Notes under the pieces: model-generated | What the model saw: the letters and a program-made list of their open reading frames with translations, nothing else | Told to the model about the DNA's origin: nothing | Database searches by the model: none | In this document: in pieces, positions 36,267-47,612 of the stretch | Position numbering within the stretch: the first letter of the stretch is position 1 | How the letters are laid out: each line of letters opens with the position of its first letter | Assembly (NCBI RefSeq): GCF_026004075.1 | Contig: NZ_BPIK01000001.1 | Location: 1,590,041-1,654,040 of the forward strand | From: Meiothermus sp. | GTDB taxonomy: Bacteria > Deinococcota > Deinococci > Deinococcales > Thermaceae | Direction: 5' to 3' | Length of the DNA stretch: 64,000 nt | Made by a program: the position numbers and the translations under genes

Positions 36267-37759
36267 GCCGCACCCCCGGTCATCCACAGGCCGATGGCCT
36301 CGCGCGAGACCTCTTCCACCGCAAACGGCCCCTGCAAAGCCCCCCGGTAGAGCACCCCGATGCGGTCGGAGAGCGAGAGCAGCTCCTCCAGATCCTCCGA
36401 GACCAGGAGCACCGCCGCCCCCTGCTGGGTTTTTTCCAGCAAGACCCGGTGCACCTGCTCGGTGGCCCCGATATCGAGGCCGTAGGTGGGGTGCACGGCC
36501 AGGATGAGCTGGGGATGCCCGGCCAGCTCGCGGGCCAGAATGACCTTCTGGATGTTGCCGCCCGAAAGGAGCCTCGAGGGGGTGCGAAGGCTGGGGGTGG
36601 CGATGGCGTAGGCCTGCACCTGCCGCCGGGCTTCCTCTTCAAAGGCCCTGGGGTTGAGCAGGCCGCCGCGGGCCCAGGGGGGTCGGTCGAAGGTGCGCAG
36701 GGCCAGGTTTTCGGCTACGTTCATGCTGGGTACGGTGCCCATCTGGATGCGGTCTTCGGGGATGTGGGCCACCCCCATATCGAACAGCCGTGCCGGATGG
36801 GGCGGCAGGGGCCGTCCCAGGAGCCGCACCGAGCCCGCCTCGATGCTTCGGAGCCCTGCCAGCACCTCCACCAGCTCGCTCTGCCCGTTGCCCGCCACCC
36901 CGGCCAGGCCCAGAATTTCCCCACGGTGTAGCCGGAAGGAAACCCCCTGCAAGGCCGGGAGGTTGCGGTGTGACCTCGCCCGCAGACCATCCACCTCGAG
37001 GATCACCTCTCCCAGCAAGGCGCTTTGCCGCTTGCGCTCGAAGCTCACACTGCGCCCCACCATCAGCTCGGCCAGCCTGGGCTTGCTGGCCTCTTCCCTT
37101 TGCAGGCTGCCCACCACCCGCCCCCGGCGCAGCACCGTGCAGCGGTCGGCAATGGACAGCACCTCCTCGAGCTTGTGGGAGATAAAAATGAGTGACTTGC
37201 CCGCCGCCCGCAGCTCCCGCATCACCCTGAACAGTGCCTCGGCCTCCTGGGGGGTGAGCACGCTGGTCGGCTCGTCCAGGATGAGCACCTTGGCCCCCCG
37301 CAGCAGGGCCCGCACGATCTCCACCCGCTGCTTCTCGCCCGGCGAAAGCTGGAAGACCGGGGCCCTGGGGTCAATCTGCAGGCCGTAGCCCTGGGCGATT
37401 CGCTCCACCAGGGGCACGATGCGCTGGGCCGGCCACAGGGGGCTGCCAATGCCCAGGGCCAGGTTCTCGGCCACGGTGTGGCGGCCCACCAGCGTGGGGT
37501 GCTGGGGCACCAGCCCGATCCCCAGCCGGAGCGCGTCCATGGGGGAGGCAATCCGCACCGGACGGCCCTCCATCCAGATCTCCCCCTCGTCGGGGCGGTA
37601 GAGGCCATACAGAATCGAGATGAGGGTGGACTTGCCAGCCCCGTTCTCCCCCAAGAGCGCCAGCACCTCGCCGGGGTAGACCTCGAGGCTCACCTCGTCG
37701 TTGGCGACCACCCCCGGGAAGCGCTTGGTGATGTTTTTCAGCTCGAGCAGCGCCGGCAT
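36263..37759 (-). CDS. ABC transporter ATP-binding protein, double ABC domain, nucleoside/sugar type
   Basis: 498 residues with two ABC modules. First: Walker A GENGAGKST, signature LSPGEKQRVE, Walker B VLILDEPTS. Second: degenerate Walker A GVAGNGQSE, signature LSGGNIQK, Walker B LILAVHPTYGLD. This asymmetric pattern, with a weak second site, is usual for the RbsA/YufO class. It powers the BMP-type purine transporter encoded downstream. Confidence 0.94.
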   Translation of the reverse strand: MPALLELKNITKRFPGVVANDEVSLEVYPGEVLALLGENGAGKSTLISILYGLYRPDEGEIWMEGRPVRIASPMDALRLGIGLVPQHPTLVGRHTVAENLALGIGSPLWPAQRIVPLVERIAQGYGLQIDPRAPVFQLSPGEKQRVEIVRALLRGAKVLILDEPTSVLTPQEAEALFRVMRELRAAGKSLIFISHKLEEVLSIADRCTVLRRGRVVGSLQREEASKPRLAELMVGRSVSFERKRQSALLGEVILEVDGLRARSHRNLPALQGVSFRLHRGEILGLAGVAGNGQSELVEVLAGLRSIEAGSVRLLGRPLPPHPARLFDMGVAHIPEDRIQMGTVPSMNVAENLALRTFDRPPWARGGLLNPRAFEEEARRQVQAYAIATPSLRTPSRLLSGGNIQKVILARELAGHPQLILAVHPTYGLDIGATEQVHRVLLEKTQQGAAVLLVSEDLEELLSLSDRIGVLYRGALQGPFAVEEVSREAIGLWMTGGAA

Positions 37760-37785
37760 TGCCGCAAATCATACCGAAAACAGCG

Positions 37786-38625
37786 TTACTCGGCCACCTT
37801 GGTGCGGCCCGGCTGGGCCTGGGGGCTATCCTCGAAAATAAAGGGCAGCAACTGGGCCGCCGTGGCGATGGCGATGGCCTCTGGCGCTTTGCTCCTGACC
37901 CCCGGCAGCCCGATGGGGGTGGTGACCCGCTGCAAGTCCTGGTCGGAAAAACCCTGGGCCTTTAGCTTTTGGCGGAAGCGGGCCCACTTGCCCGCGCTCC
38001 CGATAAGGCCGATATAGCCCAGGTCGGCGCGGCGCAGGGCCATCTCGAGCACGAACAGATCCTCGGCGTGGTCGTGGGTCATGACCACCAGGTGCGCACC
38101 CGCGGGCAGGTCGCTTACCACCCCGTCCAGGATGGGCGCGTGGAAGGCTTTAATCTCGGCCTGGCCGCGGTGCATGGGTGCTAAGCGCGCCTCGTCCAGC
38201 ATGGGGGCCCTCGAGTCCACCAACCAGAGGGCCACCGGGCAGATCGAGAGCACCCGGGCCAGGGCCAGCCCCACATGCCCCACCCCAAAGAGGGCCACGG
38301 TGGGCCGGGCCGGCGTCACCCGCTCGAGCAGGATGGTCACCTCGCCCCCACAGCACTGCACGCCGTACTCGGCCGGGGCCTGTTCGGTGAGCCGCAGGGT
38401 GTGCATCTGAGGGCTGGCAGCGCCCGCGGCCAGCATCTGCCGCGCCAGCCCAATGGCGGTGGCCTCGAGGTTCCCGCCCCCAATAGTGCCGTAGACCGCC
38501 TCCGCCGTCACCAGCATCTTGGCCCCGGCCTCGCGGGGCGCATGGCCACGCACCACCACCAGGGTGACCAGCACCAGGGGTCGCTTGCGCTCGGTTAGTT
38601 GGGCCAGGTGATCGAACCAGCGCAT
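37786..38625 (-). CDS. xdhC: Xanthine dehydrogenase accessory protein XdhC
   Basis: 279 residues. N-terminal XdhC domain with HAPREAGAKMLV and GTIGGGNLEA, the CCGGEV motif (YGVQCCGGEVTILLE) and a C-terminal Rossmann-like domain with LFGVGHVGLALARVL and YIGLIGSAGKW. XdhC binds molybdenum cofactor, aids its sulfuration and inserts it into xanthine dehydrogenase. It lies between the dehydrogenase subunits and the purine transporter. It differs from the cox-linked XdhC relative at 13440-14504, which has an extra YHS domain. Confidence 0.93.
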   Translation of the reverse strand: MRWFDHLAQLTERKRPLVLVTLVVVRGHAPREAGAKMLVTAEAVYGTIGGGNLEATAIGLARQMLAAGAASPQMHTLRLTEQAPAEYGVQCCGGEVTILLERVTPARPTVALFGVGHVGLALARVLSICPVALWLVDSRAPMLDEARLAPMHRGQAEIKAFHAPILDGVVSDLPAGAHLVVMTHDHAEDLFVLEMALRRADLGYIGLIGSAGKWARFRQKLKAQGFSDQDLQRVTTPIGLPGVRSKAPEAIAIATAAQLLPFIFEDSPQAQPGRTKVAE

Positions 38626-38637
38626 CGTTCCTCCAGC

Positions 38638-38721
38638 CTAGCCCAGCGAGGCTCCTTTCAAGAGCTCGACGCCAGGCTTAACCAACCAATGCCAGCATCC
38701 ATGCAAAAGCCCCACCTTCAT
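38638..38721 (-). pseudogene. Possible VapC toxin relic after the Phd-type antitoxin
   Basis: A 27-codon frame starts ATGA-overlapped with the antitoxin stop, the usual layout of antitoxin-toxin pairs. Its product starts MKVGLLHGCWHWLVKPGVEL, which lines up with VapC N-termini of the form M.LLLDTH..LWWL..P if the catalytic Asp-Thr were deleted. The rest of the toxin is gone. This is a short match, so the call is tentative. Confidence 0.35.
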
Positions 38722-38948
38722 TCCCATTCCTTCAAATCTTCCTCGGGAAGCGGCTCAAAGAACGCTTCATCCACTTTCCCGAGCCCTTTCATGAGGCCCA
38801 GCTTGCGCTTTTGGGGTTTCTCCAGCGGCACCAGCCGCGCGTAGGGCTGGCCGTTTTTGGCTAGGATGATCTCCTCCCCTGCCCGAACCCGCTCGAGCAG
38901 GCTCGAGAGGTGCGTTTTTGCTTGGCCCACATTGACCACCGTTGGCAT
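38718..38948 (-). CDS. Phd/YefM-family antitoxin, apparently orphan
   Basis: 76 residues from the ATG at 38946-38948. MPTVVNVGQAKTHLSSLLER, EEIILAKNGQPYARLVPLE is the Phd/YefM fold; the tail ...FFEPLPEEDLKEWE is the toxin-binding end. Antitoxins of this kind repress their own operon and neutralise a VapC or Doc/RelE toxin. No intact toxin gene is present; only a possible relic follows. It lies between xdhB and xdhC. It contains two CTCGAG sites, so it looks at home in this genome. Confidence 0.85.
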   Translation of the reverse strand: MPTVVNVGQAKTHLSSLLERVRAGEEIILAKNGQPYARLVPLEKPQKRKLGLMKGLGKVDEAFFEPLPEEDLKEWE

Positions 38949-38979
38949 GAGGCTAGTTTGGTTTGAAACGCCGAGTTTA

Positions 38980-41294
<2,315 letters not shown>

Positions 41295-41298
<4 letters not shown>

Positions 41299-42680
41299 AC
41301 GGCCACCTCCGCGGTCTCGGCATGGAACTTTTGTAAGAGATTGCCCAGCATGGCCGTGCGGTAGGCCGCGCTGCCCCGGTGATCGTCTATGGGCCTGAAC
41401 TCACCCCGGATCACCTCGGCTGCGGCCCGCACGGTGCGCTCGTCCCAGGGCTTGCCCTGCAAAAAGGCCTCGGTCTGGTAGGCCCGCGCGGGGGTGGCGG
41501 CCACCCCACCCAGGCCAATGCGGATGTGCTGCACCAGGCCCGCCTCCAGCCGCAGGGCAAAGGCGGCGGCCACCGTGGAGATATCGTCCATAGGCCGTTT
41601 GGCTACCTTGTAGAAGCGGGCCTGCGGGGCCAGGGGCAGGGGGATGCGCACCGCACGGATGACCTCGCCGGGCTGCCGGGCGGTCTGGCGGTAGCCGGTG
41701 AAGAAGCGCTCGAGCGGCAGCACCCGCTCCCCTGCCGCGCCCGCAAGCACCACCTCGGCCCCCAGGGCCAGCAGAACCGGCGGGCCGTCGCCGATGGGCG
41801 AGGCCGTGCCCAGGTTGCCCCCCAGGGTGGCCCGGTTGCGAATCAGGCGCGAGGCAAACAGCGGAAACCACCCGGCCAGGAGGGGGATGCGGCCATTTAG
41901 CCAGTGCTCGAGCGCGCTCAGAGGAACCCCCGCGCCAAGCTCGACATAGCCCTGGCCCCAGTGTAGGGTCTGGAGTTCGGGCAGGACGCTCAGGTCGAGG
42001 AGTGCCTCGGCTCGAGCAAAACGCTGGTTGACCTCCACCACCACATCGGTGCCGCCGGCCACCAGCCGGGCCTGGGGATGCTCCTCCAGGGCCTGGAACA
42101 GCTCGGGCAGGGAGGCCGGGCGCAGGTAGGTGGGGCCGGCCTGGTAGTGCAGGGGGCCCAGGGGTGGGGCGGGTTCCTGGCAGCGGCGGGCCAGGGGGTC
42201 GTCGGGGGCGGGCTGGCCCAGCGCGAGCGCCGCGTCCCGGATGGGCCGGTAGCCGGTGCAGCGGCAGAGGTTGCCGGAGAGGGCCTCGAGGTCGAACCCT
42301 TCCCGCCCCTTGCGGTAGTACTCCGCCGCCATGCTGACCACAAAGCCCGGTGTGCAGTAGCCGCACTGCGAACCCCCCTGCAGCATGGCCTGTTGAACCG
42401 GATGGAGCTGCGCATCGGAAGAAAGCCCCTCCACCGTCCAGACCTCCTGGCCGGCCAGGCTGGGCAGCAGCAGCAGGCAGCCGTTGACGGCCTCGAGGCG
42501 CGAACCCCGGTCGTCGGGCTTGCGCAGCAGCACCGCACAGGCCCCACACTCCCCTTCCGCACAGCCTTCTTTGCTGCCGGTCAGGCCCACCTGGCGCAAC
42601 CACGAAAGCAAGGTGGTATGCGGGTCCACATCGCAAATCTGAACGGATCGTCCATTCAACTGAAAGCTCAACTCGGCCAC
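41295..42680 (-). CDS. xdhA: Xanthine dehydrogenase, iron-sulfur/FAD subunit
   Basis: 461 residues. Two [2Fe-2S] domains with CAEGECGAC and the pair QCGYCTPGF / [10 protein letters not shown], then a FAD domain with LVAGGTDVVVEVNQ and ATLGGNLGTASPIGD. This fusion is the small subunit of XdhAB-type enzymes. GTG start with AGGAGG six nt upstream. First gene of the leftward purine run, preceded by a plausible promoter. Confidence 0.95.
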
Positions 42681-42717
42681 CCCAGCCCTCCTGGAATCTG
42701 GCTATCTATGGTGTTTT

Positions 42718-42723
42718 ATTTTA
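42718..42723 (-). promoter_or_regulatory. -10 element of the purine cluster
   Basis: TAAAAT on the minus strand, about 38 bp before the xdhA GTG and followed by an AT-rich leader with an AGGAGG site. No good -35 hexamer is visible, so an activator may be needed. Confidence 0.4.
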
Positions 42724-42761
42724 CTGCCCGCAGCACTACAGACTGACGCGCAGTTTTCTAT

Positions 42762-43733
42762 TTACCGCCTTTGCAAACGCTCAAGGAGCTCGAGTTCCCG
42801 TTCCCGGCTCATACCGGCCCGAAGGGGTTCGCTGCGGGTCTTGTCCCAGGCCAGGGTATCTTGCACGGTTTGCTCGAGGGGGCGCATGCTGAAACCAGCA
42901 GCCTGGGCCCTGGCATTCTGAATTTGGCCGAGGCCGCGGCCCGGTGCAAAAGCAGGAATCCAGGCCGGGAGGTCGGCCCAGGGCGTAACCTGATTGTCCA
43001 AAAGCCACTGCTCATCGGCCCAGACCGCCTCGGCAGGGTTGGGCGCGGCTTCTTGACAGGCTTTCACCAGATGGCCCCAGGTCACCGGTGTAGAGGCTGC
43101 GTTGTAGGCTCCGCTCAGGCCTTTCTCCAGACCCAGAATCACAAACTGCCCCAGGTCGCGGGCATCCACAAACTGCAAGGTATTTTCGGGCTTGCCCGGC
43201 ACCAGCACCCGGCCTCCTCCAGCAAAACGGCGCGGCCAGTAGGTGAAGCGGTCGGTGGGGTCGTGGGGCCCGACCACCAGGTGGGGGCGCACCACCAGGC
43301 TGCGCTCGCCAAAAGCGCGCTCGACCTCGAGCTCGCACAGCACCTTGAGCCCGCCGTAGGTTTCGGGGGTCACCTCTTCCACTGTGGGGTCGGCCAGGGT
43401 TTGCAAGGGTGCGTTTTCGTCCAGCGGCGCAGCCGACTCCCGATACACCGAGACCGTGGAGATAAAGGCGTAGCGGCCCACCCGACCTTTGAGCACCCCC
43501 ACCGCCTCCCGCACCTCCCGCGGCAGGTAGCCATTGACATCCACCACAGCGTCCCAGATACGGCCCTCGAGCGCCCCCAGGTCACCTTTTTTGCGATCCC
43601 CCACCAGCGACTCGGCGCCGGGGAGGGGGTTGGTGCCACGGGTAAAGGTGCTCACCCGGTGGCCGCGCTGCAAAGCTGCTTCGGCGATGTGCCGGCCCAC
43701 GAAGCGGGTTCCCCCCAAAAGCAGGATGTTCAT
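42762..43733 (-). CDS. NAD-dependent epimerase/dehydratase family protein
   Basis: 323 residues of the extended SDR class. NAD-binding LLLGGTRFVGRHIAEAA at the N-terminus, AVVDVNGYLPREV, FISTVSVYRESAAPLDE (active-site Ser region) and YGGLKVLCE in place of the classical YxxxK (Y-G-G-L-K). Such proteins act on nucleotide-sugars, or bind RNA in the case of chloroplast CSP41 relatives, which this resembles at the N-terminus. Substrate unknown. Stands between the purine cluster and clpA. Confidence 0.8.
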   Translation of the reverse strand: MNILLLGGTRFVGRHIAEAALQRGHRVSTFTRGTNPLPGAESLVGDRKKGDLGALEGRIWDAVVDVNGYLPREVREAVGVLKGRVGRYAFISTVSVYRESAAPLDENAPLQTLADPTVEEVTPETYGGLKVLCELEVERAFGERSLVVRPHLVVGPHDPTDRFTYWPRRFAGGGRVLVPGKPENTLQFVDARDLGQFVILGLEKGLSGAYNAASTPVTWGHLVKACQEAAPNPAEAVWADEQWLLDNQVTPWADLPAWIPAFAPGRGLGQIQNARAQAAGFSMRPLEQTVQDTLAWDKTRSEPLRAGMSRERELELLERLQRR

Positions 43734-43771
43734 GGGTCGAGCATACCCTATGGGCCGTTGGTTCTTCGTGC

Positions 43772-46012
43772 TTAGGCCGGATGGGCCTTTAGCGCGATCT
43801 CCCCATCCTGGCGCACAATCTGCAAACGCCCCCCCTGCTTAAGCGGGCCAAAGAGCAGCAGATCGGCCAGGGGTTTCTTGATTTTTTCCTGGATCAGCCG
43901 GGCCAGCGGGCGGGCTCCCATCAGGCGGTCGTAGCCGTGCTCGGCCAGCCAGGCGGTGGCCTCGGGCTGCACCTCGAGCGCCACCTTGCGCTCTTTGAGC
44001 TGGGCCTCGAGCTGCCCCAGGAACTTGCCCACAATCTGCTGCATGATGGCCGGGGAAAGCGGGTTGAAGTGCACGATGGCGTCCAGGCGGTTGCGGAACT
44101 CCGGGGTGAACATGCGCTTGAGGGCCTCTTCGCTGGCCTCGCTGCGGGTGCCCCCCAGAAAGCCCACCCGCAGTTCGCTGGCCTCGGCGGCCCCGGCGTT
44201 GGTGGTCATGATCAGGATGGTGCTGCGGAAGTCCACGGTTTTGCCGTTGTGGTCGGTGAGCCGGCCATAGTCCATGACCTGCAACAAAATGGCGTAGAGG
44301 TCGGGGTGGGCCTTCTCGATCTCATCCAGCAGGAGCACGCAGTGGGGGTTTTGCAGCACCGCGTCGGTGAGGAGGCCGCCCTGGTCGAAGCCCACGTAGC
44401 CCGGCGGTGCACCGATGAGCCTCGAGACCGAGTGCTTCTCCATGTACTCCGACATATCGAAGCGCAGCAGCGGCACCCCCAGGGAGGCCGCGAGCTGGCG
44501 GGCCAGCTCGGTTTTGCCCACCCCGGTGGGGCCGGCGAACAGGTACGAACCCATGGGTTTTTGCGGGTCGCGCAGGCCGGCGCGCGCAAGCTTGATGGCG
44601 CTGGCGACTTCCTCCACCGCCCTGTCCTGCCCGAACACCGCGCGTTTTAGCTCCTGCTCGAGGCTGGCCAGCACGGCCTCGTCGTCACGGCTCAGGTTCT
44701 TGGCCGGAATGCGGGCGATGCGGGCCACGGTGGCCTCGACCTCGGCCACCCCGATGCGGTTCTTGCGCTTGCCCGGCGGCAGCAGGGCCTGGGCGGCCCC
44801 GGCCTCGTCCAGCACGTCCAGCGCGGAGTCGGGCAGGCGGCGCTCGGAAAGGTGGCGGGCCGCCAGCTCCACCGCCCGCTCGAGGGCCGCTTTGGTATAG
44901 GTGAGCTGGTGGTGGGCCTCCAGACGCGGCTTAAGCCCCTCCAGGATTTTCACCGCGTCGGCGTGGGAAGGCTCGCCGATGTCAATCTTCTGGAAGCGCC
45001 GGGCGATGGCCCGGTCTTTTTCGAAGTGCTTGTACTCGGCAAAGGTGGTGGCCCCAATGCACCGGAGTTTGCCGGTGAGGGCCGGCTTGAGCAGGTTGCT
45101 GGCGTCTACCGTAGAGCCGGTGGTGGAGCCTGCGCCCACGATGGTGTGAATCTCGTCTATGAACAGGATGGCGTTGGGATGGGCCTCGAGGGCCTTCATC
45201 ACCGCCTTGACCCGCTCCTCGAAGTCGCCGCGGTAGCGGGTGCCGGCCAGCAGGCTGCCCATGTCCAGCGCGAAGACCTCGGCCCCCACCAGCCGGCTGG
45301 GCAGGGGAAGCGCTGCGGTCTGGGCCACGATGTGCTGGGCCAGCCCCTCCACCAGCGCGGTCTTGCCCACCCCAGGGTCGCCCACCAGCAGGGGGTTGTT
45401 CTTCTGCCGGCGGGAGAGCACGGTCAGGATGCGCTCGAGCTCCCTCTCCCGCCCAACGAGCGGGTCGAGCTCGCCCTTGCGGGCCCGTTCGGTGAGGTTG
45501 GTGCAGTAGGCCTCGAGGGGGTTCTGGGCCACACCCGCGCCCTCCTCGCCCATCTGCACGGGCTCGATGTTGGACGACGCCCCCCGCGGCAGGGCCCCCC
45601 TCGAGAGGGCCGAGGTCAGGTCGAGCCGGCTCACGCCAAGCTGCTCCAGCAGGGCATAGGCCGCCGACTGCCGCTCGTCCATGATGGCGACCAGCACATT
45701 GGCCCCGTTGGCCTGGTCGCGCCCGGCGGAGCGCATCTGCAACACCGCCCGCTGGATCACCCGCTGAAAAGCCGTGGTGGGCTCGGGTTCGCTGCCCGGA
45801 ATGCGCTCGAACTGGCGCAGCGACTCCTCGAGCATCGCCCGCAGGTGTTCGAGGTTGACCTTGCAGTACTGCAACACCCGGCTGGCGTCGGGGTCGTCGA
45901 GCAGGGCCAGGAGCAGGTGCTCGAGGCCGGCGTACTCGTGCCCGCGCTCGAGGGCAATCTCCAGCGCGCGGCGGATGGTACGTTCAAGGGTGGGGGTCAG
46001 GGGGGTCTCCAT
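43772..46012 (-). CDS. clpA: ATP-dependent Clp protease ATP-binding subunit ClpA
   Basis: 746 residues. Clp-N repeats at the N-terminus ([20 protein letters not shown]), AAA-1 with [13 protein letters not shown] and [15 protein letters not shown]-2 with [13 protein letters not shown] and [12 protein letters not shown]. The loop VGFLGG after [13 protein letters not shown] occupies the place of the IGL/IGF tripeptide that docks on ClpP. It lacks the ClpB coiled coil. Unfolds substrates, including those brought by ClpS, for ClpP. clpS lies one gene upstream. Confidence 0.93.
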   Translation of the reverse strand: METPLTPTLERTIRRALEIALERGHEYAGLEHLLLALLDDPDASRVLQYCKVNLEHLRAMLEESLRQFERIPGSEPEPTTAFQRVIQRAVLQMRSAGRDQANGANVLVAIMDERQSAAYALLEQLGVSRLDLTSALSRGALPRGASSNIEPVQMGEEGAGVAQNPLEAYCTNLTERARKGELDPLVGRERELERILTVLSRRQKNNPLLVGDPGVGKTALVEGLAQHIVAQTAALPLPSRLVGAEVFALDMGSLLAGTRYRGDFEERVKAVMKALEAHPNAILFIDEIHTIVGAGSTTGSTVDASNLLKPALTGKLRCIGATTFAEYKHFEKDRAIARRFQKIDIGEPSHADAVKILEGLKPRLEAHHQLTYTKAALERAVELAARHLSERRLPDSALDVLDEAGAAQALLPPGKRKNRIGVAEVEATVARIARIPAKNLSRDDEAVLASLEQELKRAVFGQDRAVEEVASAIKLARAGLRDPQKPMGSYLFAGPTGVGKTELARQLAASLGVPLLRFDMSEYMEKHSVSRLIGAPPGYVGFDQGGLLTDAVLQNPHCVLLLDEIEKAHPDLYAILLQVMDYGRLTDHNGKTVDFRSTILIMTTNAGAAEASELRVGFLGGTRSEASEEALKRMFTPEFRNRLDAIVHFNPLSPAIMQQIVGKFLGQLEAQLKERKVALEVQPEATAWLAEHGYDRLMGARPLARLIQEKIKKPLADLLLFGPLKQGGRLQIVRQDGEIALKAHPA

Positions 46013-46069
46013 ACCTGCTGGCTCGAGTCTAGCAGGCCGGTGGTTTCCGATTGTTGCAAAAGTCGCCTG

Positions 46070-46714
46070 CTAGCCTCCGGTATGGCAAGCACACGCAGCG
46101 CCATGGGCCTTGGCGAAGGCTTCGCGGCCTTCGGTAAAGGACAGGTAGGCCAGGCCCAAAGCCCCCAGGCTATCCACAAACCAGATGCCGCTCAGGGTGT
46201 AAACCAGGCTCGACAGGAGCAGCAGGCCCGACATGTACATGCAGACCCGTGCACACTTGGCATCGGCCAGGATGGCCTCCGAGCCCAGCGCCACACCCGC
46301 CTGGGTTTTATAGTGAATCAGCGCCCACATCAGCGAGATCGAGATGACCGCAATCACCACGCCCGCCAGGGTGGTCTCGGGCTTGTGCTGGGTGCTCAGG
46401 TTGTAGAGGGCCATGGCCGAAAGAATCCCGGTCAGCCCGTAAAAACCGGTTCCGGTAATCTGTAAGGCAGTTTTCTCGAAGCGACCCTTGGGCGCTCCGG
46501 GGTACTGCCAGATGCGCAGCACCATCGCCAGAATGCCCAGGCCCGAGATCATCTCAATGAAGCTATCCAGGCCAAAGCCAAACAGGGTGAGGGACTCGTC
46601 GGCAACGCCGAACCATACCGAGACCAGGCCCTCGAGCAGGTTGTAAGCAACGGTCAGAATCGCCAGAACAAAGGCCAGCCGGTACCAGCGTTGATCCTGG
46701 GAGGAAAGATACAT
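46070..46714 (-). CDS. CDF-like multi-pass membrane protein (cation transporter family)
   Basis: 214 residues from the ATG at 46712-46714, with five to six hydrophobic helices. FGFGLDSFIEMISGLGILAM and SEAILADAKCARVCMYMSG hold the aspartates at the positions of the metal site in cation diffusion facilitators (D.x3.E and D.x3.x). Unlike typical CDF proteins there is no cytoplasmic C-terminal domain; it ends in ACACHTGG, a short Cys-His tail. A divalent cation is the likely substrate. It sits between clpS and clpA, in the same direction. Confidence 0.7.
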   Translation of the reverse strand: MYLSSQDQRWYRLAFVLAILTVAYNLLEGLVSVWFGVADESLTLFGFGLDSFIEMISGLGILAMVLRIWQYPGAPKGRFEKTALQITGTGFYGLTGILSAMALYNLSTQHKPETTLAGVVIAVISISLMWALIHYKTQAGVALGSEAILADAKCARVCMYMSGLLLLSSLVYTLSGIWFVDSLGALGLAYLSFTEGREAFAKAHGAACACHTGG

Positions 46715-46796
46715 GCCCAAACCCTACCCCAGGCACCGGCGCTTTTTTGTACGTTTGGCACCTTGGATATTGCAATTCCGGCATCAAAAACCGGCC

Positions 46797-47093
46797 CTAC
46801 TCGGGCTCCATGGTGCACTGCAGCGGATGGCCCTCGGCGCTGGCCGCCGCCATCACCTGGTTGACCTTGGTCTCGGCAATTTCAAAGGGATACACCCCGG
46901 CCACCCCCACCCCCGCGTGGTGCACCTGCAGCATGATGCGGGTGGCTTCGAGCCTGCTTTTTTTGAAATAGCGCATCAGCACCTCCACCACAAAGTCCAT
47001 GGGGGTGTAGTCGTCGTTGAGCAGCAACACCTTGTAGCGCGGTGGGGTGCGGGTGGCGGTCTGACTGCGGGTCTTGGTGGCGCTGTCGCTCAC
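46797..47093 (-). CDS. clpS: ATP-dependent Clp protease adaptor ClpS
   Basis: 98 residues from a GTG at 47091-47093. The core [38 protein letters not shown] is the ClpS fold with the N-degron pocket residues NDD and the histidine helix. It delivers N-end rule substrates to ClpAP. It follows the RDD gene by 6 bp. Confidence 0.95.
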   Translation of the reverse strand: MSDSATKTRSQTATRTPPRYKVLLLNDDYTPMDFVVEVLMRYFKKSRLEATRIMLQVHHAGVGVAGVYPFEIAETKVNQVMAAASAEGHPLQCTMEPE

Positions 47094-47099
47094 AGTTTT

Positions 47100-47576
47100 T
47101 TAGTCTAGCAAACCACCGCCCTGTCGCGCTCGGAGCACCACCACAAAAGTCTCTGCCATCATGTCGTGCAGGGCCTGGTGGTCTTGATCCCACAGCACCA
47201 GCAGCAGGCCGAGGTTCAGTACCATGGCGTTCAGCCAGCGCCCCAGGCTTTCCCGCACAAAAGCCTGCCACAGGCTGGGGGGCCGCCCAACCTGGTTCAC
47301 CACCCAAAGCCCCATCAGCTCCTTACCCAGGGTCTGGCCCGAGCGCGATAGCGGCAAGACCGCGTAGGTAAACCAGGCCAGCGGGGAGAACAGGCCAAAT
47401 AGAATCAGGCCCTCGGTTGAAAAGTGGTGGCCCGGGTGGGTGGGCGGAAACAGCGCGGTTGCCGCCCGTACAATGCCAAACTGCAAGCCCGCCAGCACGC
47501 CCAAGTCGATCAAACCAGCCAGCAAGCGGCGGGCCAGGTAGCGCACGGTCGCGCGGGTGGGCTTGCGTCTCACCAC
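47100..47576 (-). CDS. RDD-family membrane protein
   Basis: 158 residues with three hydrophobic helices and the RDD signature: RRLLAGLIDLGVLAGLQ (R..D with AGLID), SGQTLGKELMGLWVVNQVG, and DQDHQALHDMMAETFVV at the C-terminal end. Function of the family is not settled; some members are linked to ion transport. Upstream of clpS in one transcription unit, divergent from the YyaL-type gene. Confidence 0.85.
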   Translation of the reverse strand: MVRRKPTRATVRYLARRLLAGLIDLGVLAGLQFGIVRAATALFPPTHPGHHFSTEGLILFGLFSPLAWFTYAVLPLSRSGQTLGKELMGLWVVNQVGRPPSLWQAFVRESLGRWLNAMVLNLGLLLVLWDQDHQALHDMMAETFVVVLRARQGGGLLD

Positions 47577-47612
47577 ACTTTTACTCTAACGCCCAATGGC
47601 TAGGCTGGGGGT

